23,167 nucleotides of DNA. It comes from a virus. A program made the translations under genes and the position numbers. Within the stretch, counting starts at the first letter, position 1, and every line of letters starts with the position of its first letter. The notes beneath the pieces are model-generated. The model saw only the letters and a list, made by a program, of their open reading frames with translations. It ran no database searches and was not told the DNA's origin. Below are positions 6,832 through 14,604 of this stretch, in pieces. The stretch spans positions 1 through 23,167 of the IMG/VR virus record IMGVR_UViG_3300010157_003426; one strand, given 5' to 3'.

Positions 6832-7119
6832 TTATTTTGTTTCTTCTGTTAATGATTGACTATTTTCAGTATTAATCTTTTCTTTAGTACGACCGTACGA
6901 AGTAATACCTAATACAGCACCCATAGCAATATGAAAGAAACCCGCACCTTGTAATGTTAAAGGTGCCCATTGAGTAAATACTATATGTTTTAAATAAGTT
7001 GCTTGTGCTACATTCCATAAAATAGGAAACAACACAAAATCACATAAACAAACAAATAGATACAACCAACCCATAAGTGGTCGCCATAATCCTTTTATAT
7101 CTTCTTTATATTTACTCAT
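6832..7119 (-). CDS. holin-like membrane protein (3-TM gene-transfer-agent type)
   Basis: This 95-residue protein has hydrophobic stretches at about 14-36 and 55-75 with an amphipathic segment between. WRPLMGWLYLF near the start and GITSYGRTKEK at the end of the last span resemble the GTA_holin_3TM family (PF11351) seen in alphaproteobacterial phages and gene transfer agents. Such proteins open the inner membrane at lysis. It starts 3 bases after the gp51 frame stop and is followed after 4 bases by the tape measure gene, so it would be expressed late with virion genes. The ribosome site is GGGAGAAA. A structural membrane role is the alternative. Confidence 0.6.
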   Translation of the reverse strand: MSKYKEDIKGLWRPLMGWLYLFVCLCDFVLFPILWNVAQATYLKHIVFTQWAPLTLQGAGFFHIAMGAVLGITSYGRTKEKINTENSQSLTEETK

Positions 7120-7122
7120 TAC

Positions 7123-7305
7123 TTATTTCTCCCTTTGTTTTCTATCGTTTTCTTCTTTAATATAATTAACCAACAACGCAACATATATATCACGTTCCCA
7201 TGGCAACATATTTTCAATCTCAGTTAATGAATATTTATGATGTTGCATCAGCGCAAAATTGGTTTCAAAGTAGGCCTCTAGCGTATTGTGGGCGAGGCCA
7301 ATTCG
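7123..7305 (-). CDS. 51: gp51-like extension, expressed by -1 frameshift from gp26
   Basis: This 60-residue reading frame overlaps the 3' end of gp26 in the -1 frame and has no start codon before its Met-20. Its sequence (NFALMQHHKYSLTEIENMLP, then WERDIYVALLVNYIKEEND) resembles the baseplate hub assembly protein gp51 of T4-like marine phages. It begins right after a slippery TTTTTTC, so -1 slippage would give a 297-residue gp26-gp51 fusion (237 + 60). This copies the logic of lambda gpG/gpGT tail assembly chaperones. An internal start at Met-20 (7248) would give 41 residues, but has no ribosome site. Coordinates are those of the extension only. Confidence 0.8.
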   Translation of the reverse strand, partial: RIGLAHNTLEAYFETNFALMQHHKYSLTEIENMLPWERDIYVALLVNYIKEENDRKQREK

Positions 7306-7311
7306 AAAAAA
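7273..7311 (-). promoter_or_regulatory. -1 programmed frameshift signal (slippery site and stem)
   Basis: On the minus strand the gp26 codons GAT TTT TTC contain the heptamer T-TTT-TTC (7311-7305). After a 5-base spacer (GAATT), GGCCTC (7299-7294) can pair with GAGGCC (7278-7273) across a 15-base loop. The zero-frame stop TAG (7280-7278) lies in this element. Slip motif, frame order, spacing and stem all meet the usual rules for -1 frameshifting. Confidence 0.8.
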
Positions 7312-8015
7312 TCTGCTATTCCTGATAAAGTAACTTTATTTGTTACATTTGTTTTAGGGTTGATTACTTCAACATCATGTTTCAATTTAGGCATAGTTTC
7401 AAAGAATTTTTTAATTTTATTAAATGATTCTGGTGGTAAAGAATCAATAAATTCTTTTAATTCAGTTTTTGTGCTATCTTTTGCAGGATATATCTTTTCT
7501 CCTTCAAAAATATGATCAATACAATCTATTAAGATAGTAAATACTTTATCAATTTCTAATGTTTCTATACCTTTACCCACATCATAATTATTTAACGTAG
7601 GATATCTTAATACTAAACCCAAGTTTCTTTTTTCATCAACTATTATTTTATTAGTATGATCATCATCAACTTGAACTTCAACTTTAGTTAAATCAACTTC
7701 AGCTTCAGCATAAGTTTTACCATCATCAGGACATATAGTTTTAAATCTAGCAATCTCTGATACAGATTTTGCACGAATATTTAAAAAGATATACTCAACA
7801 TCAAATATTGGTAATTGTTCTATTTTTAATATATCAAATGTACAAGCATTAATAACTTCTTTTAAAGCATTAACCATTTGTTTATTATCACCTGTTTCAA
7901 GTGCTATAAACAGTATTTTTTCTTCTTTAACAAGAAATGGTCTGTATTTGATTTTTTTATCTTCTGATGGTAACGTCAATTCATACGTTGGCACATCAAC
8001 TCTTGGTAACGCCAT
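7278..8015 (-). CDS. 26: gp26-like baseplate hub / tail assembly chaperone
   Basis: This 245-residue protein carries the T4 gp26-type signature (PF12322 family as I recall it): PRVDVPTYELTLPS, KIKYRPFLVKEEKILFIAL, then CTFDILKIEQLPIFDVEYIF and LNIRAKSVSE. In T4, gp26 and gp51 are needed for hub assembly. The CPDDGK stretch retains a single Cys. The last nine residues (from 237 on) are replaced by the gp51-like 60 residues when ribosomes slip at TTTTTTC. The ribosome site AAGGAG lies 6 bases before the ATG. It follows gp54 by 17 bases. Confidence 0.8.
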   Translation of the reverse strand: MALPRVDVPTYELTLPSEDKKIKYRPFLVKEEKILFIALETGDNKQMVNALKEVINACTFDILKIEQLPIFDVEYIFLNIRAKSVSEIARFKTICPDDGKTYAEAEVDLTKVEVQVDDDHTNKIIVDEKRNLGLVLRYPTLNNYDVGKGIETLEIDKVFTILIDCIDHIFEGEKIYPAKDSTKTELKEFIDSLPPESFNKIKKFFETMPKLKHDVEVINPKTNVTNKVTLSGIADFFELASPTIR

Positions 8016-8032
8016 AATTAACTCCTTTTATA

Positions 8033-9034
8033 TTATAAATTAAGTGGTGGTAAACTGCCGAATGGAGGGAATACTCTACCACCTGTAATACCCCCAATTG
8101 GAATACGTCTTTTTAATCCTTCTAATACATCTATACCAGCACGTCTTAATTCTGGTGGTAGATTATTTAGAATGCCTCCAAAAGCACCATATCCACTTTT
8201 AACCGAAACATCTCTAAATGCTGGATTGCCTACAGTAATTTCACCTGCTTTATCTAAGAAGTAATTAATCCAATATCTAAATGTAAATGTAACTGTAAAT
8301 GTTTGAACAGCATTTGCTTCGTAATTGTATTCAACCGGTCCAATAATTTTAGGAAATACATCATACAATTGAACAGCATAAGTTATATCATCTCTTTCAT
8401 TACGACTTGCAAATTGCCCTAGTTGATAAATGTTAACATCAGATACATAATTATCATAAAAATTATAATTGTTAGATTGATTACTATAGATAGCCGATTG
8501 CCATAATTCAAAATAAGATCTTTCTCTTAAAAACTTATCACAATAGAATGTTGCTTGAATATCTGCTGATTTGTGGTCAAATGCAATCTTATATGCTGGC
8601 CCATGATGTCTAATTTCTTTTGTTTGTATGTCTCTATCAGGCATAGCAATAGCAGAACAGAATGCTCTCACTCTACGACCATTTGTTGTTTGTACGGAAT
8701 TCATTGTTGATGAATTTTTAAATGTAAGTTCTGATTCTTGTGTTGAATTTGAAATACCAACCTGACTTAAATCATCTATGCCTTGCAAACTACCCAATAA
8801 ACCACCTGAATTTCCTTTTGGTAAATTAAATTCAACATAAAATCTGGCTTTACGAGCAAATCCTTCTGCCTCATTAACATAAGATAGAAAACGGCCAATA
8901 GTAGTTTCTGGATTGGCACCTGCCTGGTGTCTAAAACGTGGATCTGATTCAACGTTGTCTAATGATCTATCTCTAGGAATACCTAATCTGATATCAAAAC
9001 CACCAATACGAACACCGCCTCTTAATATTGCCAT
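8033..9034 (-). CDS. 54: gp54-like baseplate-tail tube initiator
   Basis: This 333-residue virion protein has the tail-tube fold pattern in its middle: RVRAFCSAIAMPDRDIQTKE, then SYFELWQSAIY, the strand pair DDITYAVQLYDVFPKIIGPV and AVQTFTVTFTFRYW. This arrangement matches gp54 and gp19 of T4-like phages; the size (T4 gp54 is 320) and the presence of gp48 elsewhere favour gp54. It would sit on the baseplate hub and start tube polymerisation. It overlaps the preceding gene by one base. A divergent gp19-type tube protein is the alternative. Confidence 0.65.
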   Translation of the reverse strand: MAILRGGVRIGGFDIRLGIPRDRSLDNVESDPRFRHQAGANPETTIGRFLSYVNEAEGFARKARFYVEFNLPKGNSGGLLGSLQGIDDLSQVGISNSTQESELTFKNSSTMNSVQTTNGRRVRAFCSAIAMPDRDIQTKEIRHHGPAYKIAFDHKSADIQATFYCDKFLRERSYFELWQSAIYSNQSNNYNFYDNYVSDVNIYQLGQFASRNERDDITYAVQLYDVFPKIIGPVEYNYEANAVQTFTVTFTFRYWINYFLDKAGEITVGNPAFRDVSVKSGYGAFGGILNNLPPELRRAGIDVLEGLKRRIPIGGITGGRVFPPFGSLPPLNL

Positions 9035-9588
9035 TAAATCATACTCCTAGATGCACGATAAACTCCTGTATCGGATGCACCAACAAATCTTTGAACTGGT
9101 AAATAACATGCAATAGCTGCTGCTTGAGCATCAATCTTTAAAAAGTTTGATCGAACATGTTTATACAAATATTTTTTGATAGTCGGCTTAACTAATGGAA
9201 TAGTTTTAACTCTACGCCAACTAACGTCAAATTTTGTAGTCGAATCTAATTTATTGTTTGTAGCCCAACGTTGCATATTTTCTAATAACCTTAATCTCAG
9301 TACAGGTGGTAAATAGTGAAAGTTTAATCCACTGAAGCCTCCTGGTATTACTTCTAATGGTAATACTAATGGAAAAGTATCATAATAAGGTAAAGTTTTT
9401 TTATATTTTGGATCATAAAAAAACATATTCAATGAACCAACATTCGGTCTTGGTGTCAATTTACCTTGTGCCATCAACTTGTTAGCACTAATTTTATCAG
9501 CAATAGATGCAATAGAATTTTTATACCATGCAGCTGATTTTGTAGTGTCGCCTTGTTTACTAACCAGTTTATCTAAAATACTAACCAT
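9034..9588 (-). CDS. conserved T4-like virion or assembly protein
   Basis: This 184-residue protein is of a type I recognise from marine T4-like phages but cannot assign to a numbered T4 gene. Noticeable stretches are LNMFFYDPKYKKTLPYYDTF, PLVLPLEVIPGGFSGLNFHY and LPPVLRLRLLENMQRWA. It is basic, soluble and has a C-terminal Arg/Ser-rich tail. It lies between gp4 and gp54, so a baseplate or neck role, perhaps equivalent to the small hub protein gp28 (177 residues in T4), is possible. That equivalence is only a guess from size and position. Confidence 0.65.
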   Translation of the reverse strand: MVSILDKLVSKQGDTTKSAAWYKNSIASIADKISANKLMAQGKLTPRPNVGSLNMFFYDPKYKKTLPYYDTFPLVLPLEVIPGGFSGLNFHYLPPVLRLRLLENMQRWATNNKLDSTTKFDVSWRRVKTIPLVKPTIKKYLYKHVRSNFLKIDAQAAAIACYLPVQRFVGASDTGVYRASRSMI

Positions 9589-9594
9589 TTACTA

Positions 9595-9602
9595 TATTTA
9601 TG
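9595..9602 (-). promoter_or_regulatory. possible late promoter CATAAATA
   Basis: The minus strand reads CATAAATAT, one mismatch from TATAAATA, ending 6 bases before the ATG at 9588. If used, the transcript would be leaderless. This is a weak call in AT-rich DNA. Confidence 0.3.
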
Positions 9603-9603
9603 T

Positions 9604-10038
9604 CTAATTATAGACACCTATATCTTTTTCAGTGAAGATTTTAAATTCTAAATCATTACCTTCACAATAGGTTTTGGCCGCTGTCCATTTAGCTTGATTT
9701 TTAATATATTCTAATTGTTCTTTTAGAAAGTAGTTTGTTTTTTTCTTAGGTGTTTTTGGTGGAAAACATTGTTTATAAGGTTTAATCTCAACCATATATT
9801 TTTTACCAGTTTTTAACTTGAAAATAAAATCAGGAAAATATCTATGAATACGATAATCAATAGGTGAACGATAAACAATAGGTACTTCTTCACTTGCCCA
9901 AAATTCAATTTGATCATTTTTATCTAAATAAACCATCATTCTGCGTTCAAGCATGGAACGATAGACTATTCTATTTGGATCTCCAATATATTTTTTAGGG
10001 TTGATTGGTTTGTATATTCCTTTATAACTCTTTACCAT
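9604..10038 (-). CDS. 4: gp4-like head completion protein (PD-(D/E)XK fold)
   Basis: This 144-residue protein resembles T4 gp4 (gp50/65), which completes filled heads before tail joining. Matching landmarks are KPINPKKYIGDPNRIVYRS, EFWASEEVPIVYRSP, RIHRYFPDFIF and YMVEIKPYKQCFPPKTP, then QAKWTAAKTYC and EFKIFTEKDIG. The PD (69-70) and E-I-K (84-86) pattern, with an upstream Glu (31), is that of a PD-(D/E)XK nuclease-like fold related to TnsA. It is the first gene of the minus-strand virion block and diverges from gp48 across 45 bases. Confidence 0.82.
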   Translation of the reverse strand: MVKSYKGIYKPINPKKYIGDPNRIVYRSMLERRMMVYLDKNDQIEFWASEEVPIVYRSPIDYRIHRYFPDFIFKLKTGKKYMVEIKPYKQCFPPKTPKKKTNYFLKEQLEYIKNQAKWTAAKTYCEGNDLEFKIFTEKDIGVYN

Positions 10039-10044
10039 ATCACA

Positions 10045-10052
10045 TATAAATA
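10045..10052 (+). promoter_or_regulatory. T4-type late promoter for the gp48 operon
   Basis: An exact TATAAATA lies 31 bases before the gp48 ATG. It would start RNA near 10059 and drive gp48-gp53-gp27 late in infection. Confidence 0.7.
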
Positions 10053-10071
10053 TTACTATTAATCATAAAGG

Positions 10072-10079
10072 TATTTATC
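10072..10079 (-). promoter_or_regulatory. late-promoter-like GATAAATA facing gp4
   Basis: The minus strand reads GATAAATAC, one mismatch from the late consensus, 33 bases before the gp4 ATG. It lies downstream of the plus-strand late promoter, so the two leaders would overlap. Confidence 0.45.
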
Positions 10080-10083
10080 AACT

Positions 10084-11229
10084 ATGGGTATATCAGATAT
10101 AGTACAAAAAAACTTAGGCAATCTTACAGGAGGCGGATTAGTAGGTATAGCAGGTGGTATTGCTGGTAGTTTATTTGATAAAGCAAAAAATGGTATGGCA
10201 CAAAATGCTGCTGCTGCCAAGATATTAAACAAATCACCATTAGAAATAGCAAATGATACAAGTCCTGTTTCTCACATGAAATCCAATCCTTATGAATATG
10301 GAACGGCATGGTATCCTGAAAATGTACAAAATTTAGGCACAGGTCATTATATGATATTTGATATATTAGAAACTGATACAGCTTATGGTCAAATTTTTAA
10401 TAGTATGAAAAAAGGTGCTAATGCAATTGCAAAATCTTTAGGTAAAGATCCCGTAGCAGATCCTGCAGGTTTATTAGAAAATAAAATGGGGACATATAAG
10501 AATACTAGAAGTAAGGAAGCTGCTCAAGCACGAGTAGTTAAAGCATCATCAGGTATTAATGCTGGTTATGTAGGCGATAGACACAGTAGAGTTTGTGATA
10601 CATTAATTTTATATACGCCGCCAGGATTAAAAACAAGTTATAATGTTTCACATGAAGGAGTAGAAGGAGGATTTTTAGCTGATCTTGCAGGAATAGGATC
10701 ATTATCAGATTTAATGAGAATACCAAATGTAGTTGGTAAACTCGGAATGGAATTAGCAAGTATGGCTCTTGCGATAGTACCGGGTGCAGGAGATTTAAAG
10801 GCAGTAGTACAAAAGGTAACAGGTAGAGCAATTAATCCTAATTTAGAAATGGTGTTCAAAGGTGTACCAATGAGAGAATTTGATTACACATTCGAATTTG
10901 CACCAAAGAATAAAAAAGAATTAGAAAGCGCACAAAAGATAATACAGAAATTTAAATATCACATGCACCCAGAAATTGGTGCAGGTAATGATTTTATAGT
11001 GCCATCACAATTTCAAATAACTTATATGTATATGGAAAATAGAAACTCATATATTCCTAAAATTAGTAAGTGTGTATTGAAATCTATGGACTTACAACAT
11101 GGAGATGAAGGAGTATTCAGTACTTTTGCTTCTGATGCTTTTGGTGCTGCCCCAATTTATACTAAAATGACTTTAAAATTTGCTGAGACAGAGATTATGA
11201 CTAAACAAACAATAAACTCAGGATTCTAA
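10084..11229 (+). CDS. 48: gp48-like baseplate tail tube cap protein
   Basis: This 381-residue protein has an N-terminal Gly/Ala-rich region and a C-terminal half that matches T4 gp48: NPNLEMVFKGVPMREFDYTF, EFAPKNKKELESAQKIIQKF, KYHMHPEIGAG, FIVPSQFQITYMY, PKISKCVLKSMDLQHGD and a final TKMTLKFAETEIMT. T4 gp48 (364 residues) sits on the hub and is topped by gp54, which this phage encodes on the opposite strand. The gene starts a forward operon: gp53 follows after 1 base and the gp27-like gene after another. Confidence 0.85.
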   Translation: MGISDIVQKNLGNLTGGGLVGIAGGIAGSLFDKAKNGMAQNAAAAKILNKSPLEIANDTSPVSHMKSNPYEYGTAWYPENVQNLGTGHYMIFDILETDTAYGQIFNSMKKGANAIAKSLGKDPVADPAGLLENKMGTYKNTRSKEAAQARVVKASSGINAGYVGDRHSRVCDTLILYTPPGLKTSYNVSHEGVEGGFLADLAGIGSLSDLMRIPNVVGKLGMELASMALAIVPGAGDLKAVVQKVTGRAINPNLEMVFKGVPMREFDYTFEFAPKNKKELESAQKIIQKFKYHMHPEIGAGNDFIVPSQFQITYMYMENRNSYIPKISKCVLKSMDLQHGDEGVFSTFASDAFGAAPIYTKMTLKFAETEIMTKQTINSGF

Positions 11230-11230
11230 T

Positions 11231-11764
11231 ATGTATTTTACATATTTTCCAAAAGGTTTATATGATCTAAAAGGTGATGGTAATGAAAAACTAGTTACTA
11301 ACTTAATGCGTAGAGTTAAAGTCAGATCAAAGATTTTAGATCAAGCAAGTTTATATGATCTATATGATGTACCAGAAGGAGAAACACCAGAGATAACATC
11401 ATTAAAACATTTTGGTAGTTCTTATTATCATTGGGTAATTTTAATGACAAATAATATTACAGATAGATATTATGGATGGCCATTAACAACTTATGAATTT
11501 GAACAATATGTAAATGACAAATATAATAATCCAGATGCAATACATCATTATGAAATTGATCAATCAAGTGGTAACATATCAAGTAATGGGCCTAGTGATT
11601 ATTCACATAAGATAGAAGTTAATGAGGGCACACCTTTTGCAGTATCAGTATCTAATAGAGAATACGAACAAAGAATACAAGATCAAAAGAGACAAATCAA
11701 ATTATTAAATCCAGCATACTTAACTATATTATTGGAAGAATTTGAAAACTTGATGGCAGAATAA
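11231..11764 (+). CDS. 53: gp53-like baseplate wedge protein
   Basis: This 177-residue protein resembles T4 gp53 (196 residues), which helps join the six wedges of the baseplate. Landmarks are the start MYFTYFPKGLYDL, the LysM-like segment SLKHFGSSYYHWVILMTNNI, RYYGWPLTTYEFEQYV, and the C-terminal QDQKRQIKLLNPAYL followed by an acidic helix. It follows gp48 by one base and precedes the gp27-like gene by one base, so these three are probably translated from one late RNA. Confidence 0.8.
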   Translation: MYFTYFPKGLYDLKGDGNEKLVTNLMRRVKVRSKILDQASLYDLYDVPEGETPEITSLKHFGSSYYHWVILMTNNITDRYYGWPLTTYEFEQYVNDKYNNPDAIHHYEIDQSSGNISSNGPSDYSHKIEVNEGTPFAVSVSNREYEQRIQDQKRQIKLLNPAYLTILLEEFENLMAE

Positions 11765-11765
11765 A

Positions 11766-13265
11766 ATGAGTATATATAATACACTTGATGCCAGTTCAAT
11801 AAAAAAACCTGGTGCATATTATCTTTCAGATGTAAGATTAATTTCATATCGCAGTAAACAAGGAGATAGTGAACCTGATTCTATAGGTATTGATACAATG
11901 GTTGTAGATTTAAACATTTATGAAAGTATATTTAATAAAACATTATCAGGCAGTATATTAGTTGTAGATGCAAACAACGTAATAGGTAAATTGCCGTTAA
12001 CAGGTAATGAACGCCTAGAGTTTAAATTCTTTACACCATCACTATCAAAAGGTTACGATTTCACATCTAAATCAGGCAATCCAATGTACATTTACAAAAT
12101 AGAAAATAGAGCAAATATTGCACCAAGAGCGCAGGCATATCTATTACATTTTTGTAGTAAAGAAATGATGACAAACGAATTAGTTGTAGTAAGTAATGCA
12201 CAAACAGAATCTTATTCAAATATGGTCGCTAATATAACTAAAAATGAAGATTTCTTGGCGTCAGTAAAAGATTTTTATTTTGAACCATCATGGGGATTAC
12301 ATAAACACGTATTTCCTAGAATAAGACCTTTTGATGCTATTGATACATTGTCTTTACAAACACGAAGTACAAAATTTGAAGGTGCAGGTTATTACTTCTA
12401 TGAAACATCATCAGGTTTTAATTACAGATCATTAGAATCAATGATGGCAATAGAAGGCAATACGGCACGACCTGCCTTAGCAAGATTTAGACCTAAACCG
12501 GCCAATGTAAATCAAGGCGGTGAAAAAGACATTAAGAACGAAATGCAAATCGCAATAGAATATAGAATAGTAAATCAATTTGATACATTGAAGAATTTAA
12601 GAAATGGTATATTTGCATCTAAACTCATTACACATGATCAACTTAACAAAACATACGAAGAAACTGATTTTAGTTATCATGATGAATACGCCAATTTATT
12701 TCATTTAGAAACAGGCAAAGATGGAGTAAGAACAAACAATCAAGGTATCTTGCCGTTTTATATAAGAGAAGGACAAACATTATCTGATTATCCTGAATCC
12801 ACATTATATCTATGGTCGCAAACATCAGACACACATTACTCAGGTGATAAACCTTTATACAATCCTGATATGAAAGAGATATTACAAAAACGATTATCTC
12901 AAAGACTGGCATTACATTCATTTAAACTAGAATTGACTGTGCCAGGATTTACAGGTTTACAAGCAGGCGACATCATTAACTTTGATATGCCTTCTTACGA
13001 ACCGGCAGGTGGTTCAGAACCATTAGATCACGACCCATATCTATCAGGACGATATCTGGTTACGTCTATCCGCCACCAATTAAATCGTAAACAAAACAAA
13101 CACTTCATGGTCTTAGAGTGCATGAAAGATAGCGTTAAACGACCTTATCCTGAAGAATCCATAGATACTTTTATTAATAGGGAAAAGGCTAATTCAGGTA
13201 TCGTAGATATATACGAAGTTGATAAATTGGTTACAGACGTTTCAAGTGGTATATTCAGTATCTAA
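11766..13265 (+). CDS. 27: gp27-like baseplate hub protein
   Basis: This 499-residue protein fits the gp27/gpD hub fold, the trimer that holds the gp5 spike. N-terminal strands (VVDLNIYESIFNKTLSGSIL, VVDANNVIGKLPLTGNERLE) are followed by a central segment with the motif FPRIRPFDAIDTLSLQTRST and GYYFYETSSGFNYRS. The C-terminus has LELTVPGFTGLQAGDIINFD and GRYLVTSIRHQLN, which resemble the end of T4 gp27. It is about 100 residues longer than T4 gp27 (391). A gp5-like spike follows after a 460-base interval of small ORFs, as in the T4 gp27-gp5 pairing. Confidence 0.7.
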   Translation: MSIYNTLDASSIKKPGAYYLSDVRLISYRSKQGDSEPDSIGIDTMVVDLNIYESIFNKTLSGSILVVDANNVIGKLPLTGNERLEFKFFTPSLSKGYDFTSKSGNPMYIYKIENRANIAPRAQAYLLHFCSKEMMTNELVVVSNAQTESYSNMVANITKNEDFLASVKDFYFEPSWGLHKHVFPRIRPFDAIDTLSLQTRSTKFEGAGYYFYETSSGFNYRSLESMMAIEGNTARPALARFRPKPANVNQGGEKDIKNEMQIAIEYRIVNQFDTLKNLRNGIFASKLITHDQLNKTYEETDFSYHDEYANLFHLETGKDGVRTNNQGILPFYIREGQTLSDYPESTLYLWSQTSDTHYSGDKPLYNPDMKEILQKRLSQRLALHSFKLELTVPGFTGLQAGDIINFDMPSYEPAGGSEPLDHDPYLSGRYLVTSIRHQLNRKQNKHFMVLECMKDSVKRPYPEESIDTFINREKANSGIVDIYEVDKLVTDVSSGIFSI

Positions 13266-13422
13266 AACCTACTGAAAGAATCTCAGAGTCCGACCGCTCC
13301 GAGGGTTTTTGAGACCGCAATTTTTTAGGGCTATGTAGATAACGACTATTTGGCTGGCCGATATTACAGGTACCGAGAGAATGGCCTTCTAAATATTAGA
13401 GAGAAACTAAGGAAATGAAACT
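13266..13422 (+). other. non-coding leader region before microprotein cluster
   Basis: No gene is seen in these 157 bases. The GC content is higher than in the surrounding DNA. A weak outer pairing TCTCA (about 13281) with TGAGA (about 13309) encloses a GC-rich stretch, and a TTTTTT run follows near 13321, so a terminator for the hub operon is possible but poorly formed. The first two GGCC copies of the dense cluster lie at 13356 and 13383. An AAGGA ribosome site ends the region. Confidence 0.4.
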
Positions 13423-13536
13423 ATGATATACAACATATTAAAGACACCATTAAGAACACTGCAAGGCATATTCTCACTAAGGGTATGTAAGTGTAAAGGT
13501 TGTAAGTGTAAACCAGGCATTTTAAGAAGAAAGTAA
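13423..13536 (+). CDS. Cys-rich microprotein (CxCxxCxC)
   Basis: This 37-residue basic protein has a compact VCKCKGCKCKPG motif at residues 22-33, four cysteines spaced C-x-C-x-x-C-x-C, which could bind one zinc ion. The rest is Arg/Leu-rich with a final LRRK. A three-codon ORF (ATG AAA CTA TGA, 13414) sits between the AAGGA site and this ATG and overlaps it, so the two could be coupled. The family is unknown. The ordered cysteines are the main reason to believe it is coding. Confidence 0.5.
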   Translation: MIYNILKTPLRTLQGIFSLRVCKCKGCKCKPGILRRK

Positions 13537-13539
13537 ACT

Positions 13540-13659
13540 ATGAGCGGCCATGTAGATATATTTGTAGATAAAGTCATGCTAGCGCATGCCTGGCTCATGA
13601 ATAATATAGAAATGGTAAGTATTTTGGTATTTACTGGTGCGGCCAGCTGGCCTGCGTAG
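13540..13659 (+). CDS. 39-residue hypothetical microprotein
   Basis: It starts 3 bases after the Cys-rich microprotein. The sequence is mildly hydrophobic with His and Met residues (SGHVDIFVDKVMLAHAWLMN, then VSILVFTGAASWP); a membrane association is possible. Three GGCC tetramers lie within its 120 bases. There is no recognised family and no clear ribosome site, so confidence is moderate to low. Confidence 0.4.
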   Translation: MSGHVDIFVDKVMLAHAWLMNNIEMVSILVFTGAASWPA

Positions 13660-13679
13660 AAAAAAGGAAATGATTACAA

Positions 13680-13736
13680 ATGACGTATGTTGAAGTGTTA
13701 TTATCAGGCCATATAACGAAAGGCCGAAATGAATAA
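13680..13736 (+). CDS. 18-residue possible leader ORF for the gp5-like gene
   Basis: The ATG lies 10 bases after an AAAAAAGGAAA ribosome site, and the stop (TAA, 13734-13736) overlaps the start of the gp5-like gene at 13729. Ribosomes finishing this ORF could re-start on the spike gene, which has only a weak site of its own. The peptide itself (MTYVEVLLSGHITKGRNE) is unremarkable. The coupling role is inference. Confidence 0.3.
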   Translation: MTYVEVLLSGHITKGRNE

Positions 13737-14604
13737 CGATAATTATATGGGCCTAGGAGGTTTTTACTGGTTCACTGGTGTTGTTGAGGATAGAAACGAT
13801 CCTCTCAAAGTCGGCCGTGTAAAGGTAAGAATCATCGGAGCACACACATCCGATAAAACAATTCTGCCAACTGAAGATTTATTCTGGTCGTCTGTAATGT
13901 TACCAATTACGGCCAGTGGTATATCTGGGATTGGCCAGTCGGCGACCGGACTACTCGAAGGAAGTTGGGTGTTTGGTTTCTTTCGTGATGGCCAAAGAAG
14001 TCAAGATGCGGTTATATTAGGTAGTTTACCAGGAAGGCCAACACAGGGAGCAAATAGCTCACAGGGCTTTTTTGATCCTAATGGAGTTTATCCTCGTTAT
14101 ATAAATGAACCAGATACCAATCGTCTGGCCGTTAACAATGGTGAGAAACCACATCCAAGTCTAGCCACAGATGCGGCTTCTAGGGTTACAGGAATACAGG
14201 CCTATAATTCACAGTGGTCTCAGCCGGCCAGTACCTACGGAGCAATCTATCCATACAATCAAGTATATGAATCAGAGTCGGGTCATATAGTCGAGTTTGA
14301 TGACACTACAGATCACGAGAGAATACACATCCGCCATAGGTCTGGTACTCGCCTTGAAATCACGGCCAATGGCGACCAACTGGCCATTACCAAAGGCGAC
14401 AACTATATAATCATAGATGGTAATAACAAGGTCTATATAGCAGGTTCATCCGATATCACAGTAAATGGCAATGCAAACATAAGAGCGGCCGGTGATGTAG
14501 GTGTGCTGGCCAGTAATATAGACATAACGGCCACAGGCGATATCAACATGAACGCAGGCGGTGATGTAACCATTCAAGGTAACAGAATTGATCTAAACCC
14601 TTAG
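13729..14604 (+). CDS. 5: gp5-like baseplate central spike without lysozyme
   Basis: This 291-residue protein combines an N-terminal OB-fold (GFYWFTGVVEDRNDPLKVGR, VKVRIIGAHT, SWVFGFFRDG, DAVILGSLPG) with a C-terminal beta-helix made of short V/I-x-x repeats (DITVNGNANIRAAGD, VGVLASNIDITATGDINM, GGDVTIQGNRIDL). T4 gp5 has the same ends but a lysozyme domain between them (575 residues in total); that domain is missing here. It should form the needle under the gp27-like hub, capped by the PAAR protein at 21086. The base composition differs from its neighbours, with about sixteen GGCC tetramers in the gene. Confidence 0.8.
   Translation: MNNDNYMGLGGFYWFTGVVEDRNDPLKVGRVKVRIIGAHTSDKTILPTEDLFWSSVMLPITASGISGIGQSATGLLEGSWVFGFFRDGQRSQDAVILGSLPGRPTQGANSSQGFFDPNGVYPRYINEPDTNRLAVNNGEKPHPSLATDAASRVTGIQAYNSQWSQPASTYGAIYPYNQVYESESGHIVEFDDTTDHERIHIRHRSGTRLEITANGDQLAITKGDNYIIIDGNNKVYIAGSSDITVNGNANIRAAGDVGVLASNIDITATGDINMNAGGDVTIQGNRIDLNP

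Noticed and set aside
13266-13330. Factor-independent terminator after the hub gene
   Set aside because: There is a T6 run, but no adequate GC stem directly before it.
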